Source: Neelides folsomi
Taxonomy: Eukaryota > Arthropoda > Collembola > Neelipleona > Neelidae
DNA: 64,000 nucleotides
Reading direction: 5' to 3'
Assembly: GCA_034687125.1 (NCBI GenBank)
Contig: JAQGBZ010000226.1
Location: 1-64,000, forward strand
Numbering within the stretch: the first letter of the stretch is position 1; every line of letters begins with the position of its first letter. Positions 10,436-23,432 of this stretch are shown piece by piece. Under the pieces are notes generated by a model. That model saw only the letters and a list, made by a program, of their open reading frames with translations. It searched no databases and had not been told where the DNA came from. The translations under genes were made by a program, and so were the position numbers.

Positions 10436-10669
10436 AACACAAGAGTTCGCAAAGGAGAAAAACCATTTAAATGTAAAATATGCAATAAATCATTTTCACA
10501 AAATAATCATTTAATTTCCCACACAAGAGTTCATACAGGTAAAAAACCATTTAAAAGTAACATGTGCAGTAAATCATTTTCACAAAATCATTTAATTGCC
10601 CACACAAGAGTTCAGACGGGTGAAAAACTATTTAAATGTCCAATAATTTCTTTTTGGCATAGTAATTAA
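10436..10669 (+). pseudogene. C2H2 zinc-finger gene remnant
   Basis: One frame reads two fingers with the TGEKPFKC-type linker. The first is intact (C-x2-C-x12-H-x3-[22 protein letters not shown]). The second has lost its first Cys (Ser), its last His (Gln) and one residue of the loop. A third linker (TGEKLFKC) follows, then a stop at 10667-10669. No upstream domain or start is visible. Probably a fragment of a multi-finger transcription-factor gene captured or left by rearrangement. Confidence 0.7.
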
Positions 10670-11004
10670 TAGTAAAGTAGAAATTTGATTTGATATTATT
10701 TGATATTTTATTTCATTATATAGTTTTTACAAATATTTAACATAAAATTATAATACAGAAGTTACTTAATACATTGTTTAAGGTTATAATTATAATTAAC
10801 TTAAGTATTATTATAATGTGGCACAATTTAATAAGACACATAAGAATTCAAACCTAACCTTTAACGCCTAACCTTGTAAAATGAAATAAGCAATCAAACA
10901 TTTTCCTAATACATATATTATATATTCTGAAATTGATTAGTGCTCGCACTATTGTACTATAGTATAAATTATACTAATAAATTATAAATAATATGGTAAT
11001 ATTA
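10670..11004. other. AT-rich spacer
   Basis: Nothing recognised between the zinc-finger remnant and the transposon at 11014. Confidence 0.4.
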
Positions 11005-11984
11005 GTATATTTAGGTCGAGGTATAGATAATGGGGGAAATGCGGGTAGCGCTACCCGCTTTTTGTTTAATTGCTACCCGATTTCGGGTAGCGCTACCCGA
11101 ATTTCTTAAAACGGGTAGCCCTACCCGTTTAAGAATTCTAATACGCGTAGCGCTAAGAGGACAATAGTTAAGATGTAAATGTTTCAAATGCTTCGAAATG
11201 CATATGCATAATAAATTAAACACGATCAATGAGATTTACAATTCATTTTATTTAATTTACAAAATAATTGAATTTTCCAATTCATTATAGATAAAATTAA
11301 CTCTAATAATTAAAATATTATTAATAATTTCCACATACATTTAAATAATTCATTTGTCATAAGTATCCTCAATTATGATTTCATTGATGTGATTAGCATT
11401 GATAAATTGATATATTGATAATCATAATTTATAATATGAAATAACAATTATTAATAAAAAAAATTAATGTGTTATTTAAAATTTATATTTATATTTAGTA
11501 ATTAAAAATGAATTTTTATTAAAGCATTTATTGTTATATTAATGCATTAATAATGTAATAAAATTATTGTTATTTAAGATATTTATAATTATCAATATCA
11601 ATCGCATCATACGCATGTACTCGGAGTATTATTAATAATAGTAATATTGATTAGCTTATATATTAAATAAAAAAATGAATTGTCTCTTACTAATATTATT
11701 ATAAAATTAAATATAATGAATTTTCAACTCAAAGATATTATTTAATTTATTGTATATTTGCATTTCGAAGCATTTAAAACATTTACACACTTTTCACTTT
11801 ATTTTAAGGCTGTACATCCGTTAACCGGATAGAAAATTTATTAGCGCTACCCGTATTAGAATTAATAAACGGGTAGGACTACGCGTTTAAGAATTTACGT
11901 TTTAAGAAATTCGGGTAGCGCTACCCCTTTTCAGGTAGCGCTACCCGCTTTTCTTCCATTATCTATACCTCGACCGTATATTTA
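11005..11984. mobile_element. Complete non-autonomous DNA transposon with long inverted repeats (Mutator-like by target-site size)
   Basis: The element spans 11014-11975 (962 bp). The left terminus GGTCGAGGTATAGATAATGG is matched exactly by the inverted right terminus. Inverted similarity continues about 200 bp inward through GCGGGTAGCGCTACCCG-type palindromes and an AAATGTTT...AAATGCTTCGAAATGC block. A perfect 9-bp direct repeat GTATATTTA flanks it at 11005-11013 and 11976-11984. The AT-rich interior has no coding capacity, so it depends on a transposase elsewhere. A 9-bp duplication with long TIRs is characteristic of Mutator-like elements; the family call is inference. Confidence 0.8.
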
Positions 11985-12178
11985 TGTTAATAGTTCAATC
12001 TAATTGTTAGTCTTATAAGTCTTATTTAAATTAAAAAATTGGGTCTTAATGTTTTGAAAAATAAATAACATTACTTTATTTAAAACACAATGAATTTTGA
12101 CAATTTGGAATTCCGACAATTTTTGAAAAATACTAATAAGTTTTGTACTCGCATGGAGAATATTTTTAAGATTTTTCC

Positions 12179-15100
12179 TCAAAGGAGGTTTTTCTTTAAT
12201 TGTTGAATTTGGAGAACACGTCTGGTCCTTGATGAACTTTTGTTTCCGGGAATATTGAGAATTCGGACGCGGAGTCCCAGGGTTTGTTCAGGCCATTCGA
12301 CCGATTCCTCCTTTGGCATTGACTGAATTCGGGAGAATTCTTTGAATGCGGGATCGTAAACGGAGTAATCCCTCGGTGCACCTGGAGGCCATTCCTTTCC
12401 AATGTCAGACAATTTGTAACGTTCGTCCAAAACTTCCTTACTGTCAAGAATCGTAAGCTTGGGAAGTTTAGACGCAATGCTCATACCTGTAATTAAATAC
12501 ATTTAAAAATGTCAATCAATTTTAAATTCAATCTAAATTTATCCATTTAACTCCAATTATAATCACAGTATTTATGCTTAATTGATGAATCAAGTCATGT
12601 TATTAATTGTATTTAACATTGTATGTAATTTTGTAAATTAAATATACTCATTTGTAAATTGATTAAATTACGATGATCAGCTCGTTGAGAATTATTTGGA
12701 TTTTCATCATAAGACTCGTAAAGATTTGTTTTGAGTAAGGAGAGATCTGTGAGACTCTAAAATAAATTAAATTTTATTAAATCATATAATATTAGATTAT
12801 TAAATTGAATTAATCAGCATTTAATAATTAATAATAATTAAGGAAATGTTATTGTTATTAATTTAAGACTAAAACAATAAAGAGAAATATCCTAATAACT
12901 ATATTAATCAAAAACAAAACTTTTAATTTAAATTAATAAATTAAATAAATTACTTGGATTTTATTGAACGACAAATACAAATTGACAAGATTTGAAAGAT
13001 GCGGAATTCGCGGGAGTGAAACAATTTTGTTGTGTTCTAAATGAAGAAATCGAAGTGATTTGAATCCTGAGTAAGTGAACGGAACATCGCGGATTCGATT
13101 GTGATCCAAAACGATGATTTTAACTGTCGGCATTTCTTCAAAATTTCCTCCGCTCCCGATGTTGTTGAAATTTAAAATGACATTGTGGAGACTTGGCATT
13201 GAGTGCAAATGGAGATTGCTCAAGCCACTCAATTCTGGAATTGCAATTATAAAATAATTAAATTAAAGTTTATAATAAAACAAATAAGTTAAATGTAACT
13301 GTATTAATTGTATGTGACTGTAACTGTAATAATTGCAAGTGACTGTAACTGTATTAATAGTAAGTGACTGTAACTGTATGTGAAATAATTAATTGTAATT
13401 ACATATATGTATATTAAATATTTTGATAATATTGTAAATTAACCGTTATGTGCCATAATGAGAACTTCCAATTTCGGAAACGGCGCTTTGCCAGAAAGCC
13501 TATGACGAAGCCCACCAGAATTTCCACCAAAAGTTGCCAATTCTTTCTGACGGACACAATCATCACATGCGAATCCTCTCCGACCTTCATTATCAAATTA
13601 TCAACAAAGCCAATTTTTTCATATTAAAATTTAACAAAAACGGGCCATTAGGATCTATCAAATTTAAAATAAAATAATTTAACTATTCATTTTAATATTA
13701 AATTTGATCAACCTCTTGGTCCTCCAATTGAATAAGGCGAATTTCCCGTTTCCACATTATTGCTCATACAAAGAACCCGAAGACTATAATGAAAATAAAT
13801 ATTATTATTAAACAATACACTTAATAACTGTCAGCTTTGTGGACGCTAATAAGATAATAATTATAAATGCATTATTATCTTTTTAATTAAATGAGCAATC
13901 CTATTTGGTTTAATTCATTAATTTAACATTCAAAAATATTTTAGCTTGTTTGTGTAAATAAGATGATAATTCCGATAAGAATCCCATTTAGTTAAATAAA
14001 ACCATCAAGGAGGAAATGAAGAAAAGAATAAAAGTAAAGTAAGCAAAAGATTCAAAAAGAACACGTTTTTGTGTGTATGCAAATAATGTCGTATTAAAAT
14101 TTAAAGACATTTTTTGTCCGATAAGAAGTTTGCAAATTGAAAAAGGCGTATAAAAGGGAAGGACATAAAGATAAAAAAAATCGTAAACGTGACGTTGGTT
14201 CAGGAGATCCGAAAATAGTTTTTAATCCCTTCAACATCCCTGCGCATCCCTGGGAAAGGAAAGAAAAAGACCAAATTCCAAAGATGCACAAAAGAAGGAA
14301 ATAAACCTTGAAAATCCCCCAACCCAGAAATTCCCTTATAACCGCAAATTCCCTCAGCATTAAAAATTCCTTTCCTTGTTTTTCCATTCTTGATTCTTAA
14401 TTTTACAGATTTAATCCTAATTTAATTGTAGTTAATTTTAAATTACCTGTATAGAATCAATACAGTTAATTTTATTCTAGTTATTTTATTGTAGTTAATT
14501 TAATTGTAGTTTATTTTAATTTTAGTTTACTTGAGAATGGAAGTGAGTCCAGTGAGATTTGATAATGAATTGAATGAGAGGTCAAGACATGCGAGTTTGG
14601 GCACAAATGAAGCTGGTAGGTTGACCTTTTGGATTCCACAGGAAGAGAGTGAAAGCCTTGTGGGAGATCCCCAGTGACGTTGACCTACTTTTTCTTCGAG
14701 CCAGTCGGAGATGAGGGAACCTCCGATCTTCTCCATTGAATTCTCCAATTCCCAACTTCCCTTCCCAACTCCATCCAGAACCTTCAAATTGACAACGTTA
14801 ATCCAATAAACCTTTTTTTCAATCCTTTAACTCCACTAACACTTATTTAATTTTAGTTGAGTTTAATACACTTAACAAATTAGCAACAATTTAAAATTTT
14901 TAACAATCAATCTTCACTAACTCAGACTCACTTTAATTATTTCAATTTAAAATCTTTAATTATTCTAAGTTTAATTTTAAAGCTTTAATCAGTTTAATTT
15001 AAATGCTTTAATTTCGGTATTTTAAAATCTTTAATTAGTTTAATGTAAATTTAAAATCTTGGTTTTATTTCTGACCTCCAAACTTGGAACATTTCTGATA

Positions 15101-18100
15101 ATAAATTCAGCATAATCGGGATGTTTGGAAATCTTCGTCACGGAAATGTCCAATGTGAGAAGTTTGTTCAATTTCTTCAGCGGGCTCAAAACTCCCAAAT
15201 CCCATCCGAAATGATTCGCGGTCAAAATGAGATGACGAACTTCAAGACATGAAGATGGCAATAAGGCTAATTCGGTCAATTGGTTATTCGCCAAATTGAG
15301 AATTTGCAAATTGGGGAAAATTGCTCCTTTCATCCATTCGAGACAAGCGATCATGTTTCCTTGCAGTTGGAGATTGACCAACGACGCTTGCCAATCCTGA
15401 CGCGTGACGAGCGGAGAGCGGGAGATTGAAAAAGACGTTAAATAATTGTCGGCGAGGTTGAGACTCAAACCGACACGGCCTGAGGAATCTTGAGCCGGAA
15501 GAAATGTAGGAAGATCGTCGAGGTCCATAAGGCATTTACCTCTAAGCTCGTTGTATTCGGTCATGGTCCCAGCTGAAACAAAGGATTCACACCTTTAGAC
15601 TATATCCTGCGATAAAGCTATAAACTGTGATAAAGCTATAAACTGCGATAAAGCTATATCCCATAAAAATACATATTTAGTTTCTTTACACAAGCCTACA
15701 ATATAAACTGAAGATTTTGTTATATAGATAAAAATTATCCCAAGACAAGACTATCTATTGCGATACGATCTGATACTTCTAGATGGCTATAACCTGCGTT
15801 ATGAACAATTTCCCGCTCTATACTTAAGTAAAACTTATCGACTATATCCAAAATCTTTAAGGTATTTTTAAGACTTTTTTGAAAAACTCTTTTTCCATAT
15901 ATTTCCTCTAAAAATTATGGGTCATTACCTATTTACAGTATTGAGTAGAAATCTTCCTTTTACAGATTCCTCTCCATTAGATTAAATAAAACTATCTTGT
16001 AACATAAGAGTAACTGTTAACTATACTCTAACTATACTTTACGCATATCTTCTCGTTCCTCCTGAGTTATGGAGTAATGAAGTAAATCTTGGGAATTGAG
16101 TATATATACCACAGTATTTATATATACTAATATAGTAGATACTTATTCTATATACCATACATATACTATATAGTATTCTCCGTTCTGGTTTGGCTATGAA
16201 TTTTATTTATGAAGTTTTCTTCCCAAGTTCACAGTGAACTTGGAGAGGGAACTTACGTACATTGGGAGTTGGAAGAGACTTGGAGTAAATGTGAGCGAAA
16301 TGTATAAAATGTAAAGGAAGATCAATAGTGGGTTTTGACTTACGCCATGTGGATGCAAGAGCCACTTGGACAAATCCAGTTTCAGCTACTGGTGGCGGAC
16401 CGAGGAGGATCAGAGCTGGAGATTTCATCTGCACAAACGGCGTTGACCAATAATCCACTCGAACAACGTTCTTCAGAACTTTACTGAACAAAACTGGAAT
16501 GTCTTCGAAATCCTTCACGTCCTACAAAACCAAAAAGAACCAAAACTTTCCACTTTAACTTTTCTTAAACATTTTTAATATCAATTTATGGATTTTATCA
16601 ATTTATCAATTTTATCAAAACATACTCAAACTGAAATTATTAATCTAAATTAATTATAATAAACTAAACTTAATATTATAGTTAAATAATTATTTATTAA
16701 ATGGTTTTAAGATTTTACCAAAATTATTATTTTGGTAAAATTATGAATAATTTTGTAATTACTTTAATTATTTTATAATTGTTTTGTAATTATTTTGTAA
16801 TTATTTTGTAATTATGATTAACGAACCTGAAATGGATTTGGAATAACTTCACAAATGATCAATTTAGGCGCAATGTCGGCAATGACGGCGATCGTCGTAT
16901 GGAGAAATCTGAGCCGATTCCAACCAACTTTGAGTTCAACGAGACTGGGAAGTTTTTGAAGTCCCGTCAAAGTGGTCAAATTGTTATGAGACAAATTGAG
17001 CTTCTTCAAATTGTTCATTCTTTCCAGTCCAACACTAATGGCGATTCGATTACCAGACAAATCCAAACATGTCAATGACATGCAAACTTCCCGGCCAAGA
17101 AATCCCCGCACTTTGGAAACGTCCAAAAACGGTGAAGTTTCGCGTGAATGATCAATTTTGGCTGGATTTGCACATGCTTCCAAACTCCCGTCTCTGAAAA
17201 CCAAAAACACAATTGATGCACATTAAAAGACAAAATTATAGTAATAAAATTAGATTCAAAATTTAATCAAAAGTTAAAATTCAGAATATGCCGTTAATAT
17301 TAAAATAATAAAGTTAAATTAGTTAATTAATTAATAATATAAATTAGTTACATGCTACACAAATTTCTGAAGAATTTATGGTTGTATTGTAAAAAAATGT
17401 ATAAAATATTAACTTTGCAGTGACAAGTTGTGCAGAAGCCATTTCTGCAATAAATCCATCTGCCTTTTTCCTCACATAGTTGGCTTTACGATAACGTGAA
17501 AAACAATAATTATGGGAATTGATTTTATCTCCAATGCTCGCTATGAGGGATTCAGAAGGTTCGATGATGTCACGATCGTCCAAAGTTGTCCTTTGCCATT
17601 CAATGTTACGATCCTCCTAAATAACCATTAAATTTAACTTGACCCTTAATTTACCCTTATTTCACTTTTAATTCACCCTTAATTCACCCTTTCAGAAACC
17701 CCAAGTTTAGAAAATTGTTATTAAAATTGTCATTCGATCTTATCATAATATTCTTAAGACAAAATTCACTTGTTATCAAATAACTATTATTTATAATTAT
17801 TTATAATGATGATAAATATAAATAAATATTTATAATGATGTTAAAGTTAGTTAAAGTAAAGTTTAAATAAAGATAGTGGTATTGATTGAGTGAAAAAGTC
17901 TCACGGTTTGGAAAGAAATGTTGACAATGTACGCTGGTGCGTAGCACATTGGAAGTTTAAGAGCAAACATTGAACAATCCCACTGGTGCTATAAAGAAAA
18001 CCCGGATGTGAATAAAAAAAACCTCATGCTGGGAGTTCAAAGTGAATGAATGAAATAAAAGGAAACCCAAACTGACATGGCAAGCTCTCTTGTCCGGAGG

Positions 18101-21100
18101 AAGCGTAATCAAACATTCTTCAAGAACCTTCACCACGACCACAACAGAGAAATCCATCTGTTTTGAATGTCTGATACTCATCCACAAACAATTCGTTAAA
18201 CGAATTTCCTAAATATAATTAAAATTAACAACTTCAAAAATTAAAATTTTTAAGCCATTAAAAATTAAATTATAAAATTAAGTTTCAAAAATTGAATTAT
18301 TAAAATTTTGTAAATTCAATTTCTAAGATTTCGCAAATGTGCGATTTTTATTTACTTTGTATAAAGATTTTTCAGTGATGACTTTTTGCAAAAAAGCCAC
18401 AGGATTTTTTGATCGTTCTGGCGGAACGAGGAATAAAAACAAAGGTTGTGATCTTTCTGGAAGTCCCATGATTGAATCCGGAAAAGGATAAATAGGCGGA
18501 GTTGGCTTCAAATCCGGAGTTGTGTAAGTCGGGACATTCGGCGGCCCTGTGGATGGAGCAAAAGCCCCAGGAAGACTCAAAGAATAAAATTTGTCGAATT
18601 CGTCGGTGGTCGTTTCCGCCGTTGGGGTCGTTTTCTCGTCAGGTAAAACAGGTGGGACAAATTTGGGTTCATATTTTTCTGCAAAGTTTTGTTGGAAGGT
18701 TCTTTCCATTCCTGATTCCATTCCTTTGTCTCGAACTGTCACAATCACTTCGATCTTCAACATTGTATTTGGAGGCCATCTTGAAATTATTCAAAAAAAT
18801 TAAAATTACTCAAAAATTAAATATTAATTTTAATTTATATTTATTTGTGGAAAGATTTTAATTAAACTGTAATTATTAAAGACACTAATTATTTACAAAT
18901 AGTTAACCTGATGGAACAACAATTGGAACTACACGATTAAACTGTAGAATTTAATAATTCGATTTAATTAATTAAATTAATTCGGATTTTACAATGAAGG
19001 GCAAGTGAGGGCCGAAATGAGTTGGAACATTGTCGAAACGACGTGTGAAGGTTCTTTGCCCAAAGTGTCATGGATTGAATGAGAAACTTGGCATTGGATT
19101 GAACCAAATGATTGAAATTCAATCCACTTCATCCAACTCTCAACCTTAAAAAATCGTTCAAATTAAAATTAAAAAACCAAATAATAATAGTTATACAAAT
19201 AACAAACAGTCTAATGCCTTTTCTCCGTTTGTTATTTAAAATAACTTATTAAAACTAACTAAATAAAAAAACTATAATGAGGATTTTCAATTTACATCTT
19301 CCTCCCATTTGGACACAAGTAAAATTTTCTCCACTCTCCTCACAGATTTTTCTGTCCATTTTCTCAATTTCTGGATTCGATGGTCAAGCTGAAATGAAGT
19401 TAAATTTTAAATGATGAAAAGAAAAAAATCTTTTTTTCTATCGGAAATTCGTGATTTAGAAAAACAAACTTTTAAAACTTGATCTTTCATGAGGGAACGA
19501 ACGCTCCCGAAGAAGTTGATCCCCTCGACGTGATTGATCGTCCGCTTGAACTGCCAAACAGAATTACAATTACGAACAATATATAAAACATAAAACCTTC
19601 CAAATCCTATCAATTTGTTCAACATTGGGAAAATGATAAACTGAACTGATAAACTGATATTATCTATAAAAATTTAAATATTATTTATATAATTAATTAA
19701 TAATTAAAAATTTACTCGTGTGACGAGAGCAATAAGATCCAAAATTCTCGTTCCGACTTCATCAAGTTGTTTCACAATGAAAGAAACGGAGGCTTTTCGC
19801 AACGACGCTTGTTCAGAAGATCCGCGAACAGAATTGGCGAAATAATACAAACAACGGGAATTGACATAATCCTGAAAATAAACAAACTTGATAATTTAAA
19901 CGCGATTAAGATTTTATAAAAAGCCTGTCATTTTTTCAATCAACAAAAATAGGAAACCAAAAATCTAATTGATAATAAGAAGCTTACTTTAATTAAACAT
20001 TAATAAAAATAAAAGCTCGGCTTTACTTTGATCGAATTGAGCTCCACACGTGTCACGGCCTTCCCATCAATCGAAGACAATTTGGTTAGTGAGAGGAAGC
20101 TGAGAATCATCGTTCGGGATTCGCAAAGGGCCACAAGCGGGCATTTTCCGAAAACCGGGTCACACAAATACAAAGTCTTCAAATTGTTCAAAACTTTCAA
20201 TGCCTTCACGTCCTGGATGGTACAAAGGGGATTTCCGGATAAATTCAAGCTCCCAAGGTTCACGCAGTTCATCAAATGTTCTTCTTCCAAATATTGGATG
20301 TCATTACGGGCAACGTTCAAATCCACAAGACATGGAAGACCTTTGCCTAAAAACTGCCAACAATTTAATCAATTTAAACGCTCAATTCAAATCTCTGTTA
20401 ATTAATTAATTTGAAATCAATGTTAATTAATTTGAGATTAATATTAGTTAATTGCTAATTAGTTAAGGATTTAGAATGTTTTGAAGGTGTTGGGTTAAAT
20501 GTAAGTATGTAATGTAATTATTGTTAATGTAATTACTTCGAGCGATGTGAGATTATTCCCATTGAGCCAAAGTACATGGAGATTGTTGAAGAACAAAGGC
20601 TCAACTTTCTCCATTTCGCAGTTGTAAAGATAAAGTTTATGTAAATGATTCAACCCGTTGAAATCGGACCATTTTGCTTCCTAAATTCAACAAAATTTTT
20701 AATTTAAATATACAATTCCAATTCCTATTAACTTTAATTAACAGTAATTTTTATTGGCCGTTCAAATAATTATAATTAATTTAAATAATGTAATTAGTTA
20801 TAAATTATACTTTAGATATTTGTCTTTGTAAGGGTGTGTAATTAACTATTAATTAATTAATTATTAACGTTAATTAAAAACACTTGATTAATATGATGAA
20901 TTAAACATTTACCTTAATAACGCAATTAGTTATCCAAACTTCTCCCAATTTGACAAAATGATTAAGTCCTTTAAGACTTGTGAGCGGATGATCAACCAAA
21001 ACGACTCTTTTAATTAATTCCGGTTTAATTTTCATCTTCGTGACCTTTGACTTCCCAGAAGTTGAAATTCCATTGTTGCAAAGTGATTGAAAGAAAGTGT

Positions 21101-21458
21101 CAAACGATTGGAACATTCCCGAGAATATTTCAATGCTTCTTGATCCATGCATCGTCTCCTTCACTGTCCCTTCTTCTTCTTCATCGTTGTGGATCACGAC
21201 ACTCGCACTCGGCTTCTTCTTCTGCGTAAAATCCTGACTGACCTCGGCCAGGAATTTTTCATCGAATTCGTCACAGTCCGTGAGGTCGGTGGAAGAATTG
21301 ATCAGTTTGATTTGATTCACTTGGCGGACTTCGAGAATTGGCCTTGGGGGTCGACATTTGGCCACAACTTGAGAAATTGTTTTCTTCAAAGGTCGTCCGG
21401 TCAAACTCCGACCTTCGACGGCCGAAATTCTGGACCAACTTTTGTGTGCAGGTTTCAT
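12179..21458 (-). CDS. LRRC9-like leucine-rich-repeat protein, 20 exons, about 1503 aa
   Basis: Exons, 5' to 3': 21458-20913, 20680-20537, 20353-20027, 19871-19716, 19550-19479, 19388-19296, 19144-18993, 18779-18356, 18208-18077, 17988-17905, 17616-17414, 17193-16827, 16521-16344, 15572-15076, 14781-14531, 13783-13713, 13584-13444, 13234-12954, 12756-12672, 12486-12179. Lengths sum to 4512 nt and phases agree at every junction. LRR blocks lie near the N-terminus (LHKLYLYNCEMEKVEPL, LGSLNLSGNPL), after a long non-LRR middle (LTCLDLSGNRI, LKKLNLSHNNL), and towards the C-terminus (LQILNLANNQL, LRFLHLEHNKI). This cluster-linker-cluster plan and the size fit LRRC9 (about 1450 aa in mammals), a poorly known cilium-associated protein. 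A Pro/Thr-rich segment lies in exon 8. The donors of exons 5, 9 and 14 (GTTTTA, GTCAGT, GTCAGA) are weak, so those edges could move. Confidence 0.75.
13294..13382. repeat. 25-bp tandem repeat, about 3.5 copies
   Basis: Unit TGTAACTGTATTAATTGTATGTGAC with small changes. It lies in an intron of the LRRC9-like gene. Confidence 0.75.
15573..16343. other. Intron 13 of the LRRC9-like gene
   Basis: The largest intron of the gene (771 bp). It holds a short repeat of GATAAAGCTATA near 15610-15660 and TA-rich microsatellite-like sequence around 16100-16170. No embedded gene seen. Confidence 0.6.
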
Positions 21459-22130
21459 CTTGATTTATTCAAAGACGTTTGTCGGATTCCTCACCCGGGA
21501 CTCATTAAATAGCTCAATGGCTTATTTAATTAAACTTTATTAAGATTAGAAGCTATAAATCTAAGCTAAACTAACATTAATTAAAATAAACTAAAATTTT
21601 AATTACAATTAGCTCAATTTCATTTCGATTTTGTTAAAACAATTTTAGGAATTAAGTTACTCAATAAAATAATAAAAGTTTCAATGGGAATGAAAATTTT
21701 AGCTTTAATGAACATTTTCATTTATTTAATAACTGGATATTCTTGAAATCAACTATTAAAAATCAATCACAACTAAATTAATTTAATTACAATTAAATTA
21801 ACTAATCGGACATTTATTCCCCATAAGATTTCACTCCAATAATTGTAACGTCAGAAAACGTGTTCCTTTAGGGGCGTAATGAGACAATAAAAACCCAACC
21901 TGATAGAGTCTGCTCTTTCACCTTTAATTCCCTTCCATTTAATCTACAATTACGTAGCGGAACTTGATATTTAAGTTCCAATAACCATCCAATCTTATTA
22001 AATGGGAAATTCTCTACAAGGTTTTGCATAGATAATGGAGGATTTCAAGTTAATTGTATTTTAATTATAATTAAAAGGTGAATTGAAACTGAAAGTCGGG
22101 TGAAAAAAAGTTCCTTGGGTTTGGGTGTGG
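21459..22130. other. Upstream region of the LRRC9-like gene
   Basis: AT-rich DNA between divergent starts: the LRRC9-like ATG to the left and the plus-strand TATA box at 22131 to the right. No CDS recognised. Confidence 0.4.
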
Positions 22131-22137
22131 TATATAA
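22131..22137 (+). promoter_or_regulatory. TATA box of an unassigned plus-strand transcript
   Basis: TATATAAGGGG sits at the start of the only GC-balanced stretch in several kb (about 22131-22490). A start site would be expected near 22160. Confidence 0.45.
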
Positions 22138-22159
22138 GGGGCTTTAGGGATTGGGGCAA

Positions 22160-22433
22160 TTGGAAGCGTGGTTTCAAAAGTTGAAGTCATTTGATCGCGG
22201 AGTTGTTTCATAGCTTTGCTGATCTCATTTGATATTTCCTTTCAAATTCCACCTTAGTAGTGGAGGACCTGCGGGCCAACATTCGTTGCTGCCCCAGTCG
22301 ACCTCCAACCTTCTCTTAAGGCTTTCTCTCCCGTCAAACACTCGGGCTTCAGAATCCTTCTATGTATTCAGGTGCGCTTCCAGTTAAGGCGTTGGGTAAG
22401 ACCCAGCTTGCCATCTTTTTGATCAAATCTTTC
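22160..22433 (+). other. Candidate first exon or non-coding RNA, function unknown
   Basis: Base composition is clearly richer in G/C than the flanks. It contains short inverted words (TTGGGTAAGACCCA) and an ATG at about 22353 opening a short frame (MYSGALPVKALGKTQLAIF) that reaches a possible donor at AAG/GTTAAG near 22433. No matching downstream exon was found, so a structured ncRNA is equally possible. Confidence 0.3.
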
Positions 22434-23129
22434 AAGGTTAAGATACAAAGCCCCTTCCTTATTTAATCCGTGTTGAAAGGAGGCCCTCGACTATTGAAAT
22501 TCTACTCAATTCAATGCATAGCTAATTCAATTAAATATATAAATCCAATTCAATTAATTCAATTATATGTATGTTATAAAATAAAATTCTTATGTGGCAA
22601 GTGTTTCTTAAATGTAAATTTAAGATATTTATATGTATTCTGATTCTGATGCAATTTGGAAAGCAATGAGGTTCGAAAGGATTCATGATTCATATCATAT
22701 GTCATATTGTGCTTGTGCTTGTGGTAAGAAAAGGATGTAAAAATCACCTATCTGGAATATTTTATTAGTTAAAGGAGTTTTTATTAAAATAAATTATATT
22801 TAAATTAAACGTACTTAAATAATATTATTAAAAACTACGGTAAATGTTTAAGTAAATTATATTTACGTATACATACATTAATGTATTTTGAGATAAGATA
22901 AAATGTATAATATGTAATAATTAATATGGATTTATGTGACGTGGTAAATTGTAAAATTAATGATTTGTGTACTATTATTGAAGATTTAATAAATGTTGAC
23001 TTTTGGATCAATAAAAGGGATGAAGTTTTCTAGACATTAATGATTCTGAGATTTTGTGAAAATGAAGGAATTTAAATAGAAAGATGACGCAAGAGATTTG
23101 GTTCATGTTGAGTCAAATGAGTGTGAAGT
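22434..23129. other. AT-rich spacer
   Basis: No gene or repeat recognised. Confidence 0.4.
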
Positions 23130-23432
23130 TCATCCTTGTCTCCGGGTTTTAATGCAATTCTCAATTTGGTGCGCGTCGTTCCTGAGTCTCGGGATTTGAT
23201 GAAACGAGACAAGTTGGTAATGAGCAAAGAAATAAGCTCCAATTCCAGCCGCCCCCAGAGCGAGTAAAACGAGGATGAGATGAAGATCCAACCGGTCGAA
23301 GATCCCCATTGGATCCTTTAGAATCCCACAATAAGTGAGGAAAGCAAAGGCCGACCAGCAAAATTTCACACGAGCTAAAATATGTGAACTCCGAATTGCT
23401 CGACTTTCTCGTCCTTCCCAATTCCCAACCAT
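23130..23432 (-). CDS. Small two-helix membrane protein, unknown function
   Basis: A 100-codon ORF of balanced codon use in AT-rich surroundings. Seen: a charged N-terminus (MVGNWEGRESRAIRSS), a hydrophobic segment around residues 22-41 (VKFCWSAFAFLTYCGIL), a short Asp-rich loop (DPMGIFDRLDLH), a strong membrane helix around residues 51-74 (LILVLLALGAAGIGAYFF), and a polar tail ending in TRRQG. The size and topology suggest a small endomembrane or mitochondrial-membrane protein. I do not recognise the family. The ATG is the first after a stop in frame. It may be a single-exon gene or one exon of a larger one. Confidence 0.5.
   Translation of the reverse strand: MVGNWEGRESRAIRSSHILARVKFCWSAFAFLTYCGILKDPMGIFDRLDLHLILVLLALGAAGIGAYFFAHYQLVSFHQIPRLRNDAHQIENCIKTRRQG

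Noticed and set aside
22160..22490. Possible RNase P or MRP RNA
   Set aside because: I could not place the conserved core elements of either RNA by eye.
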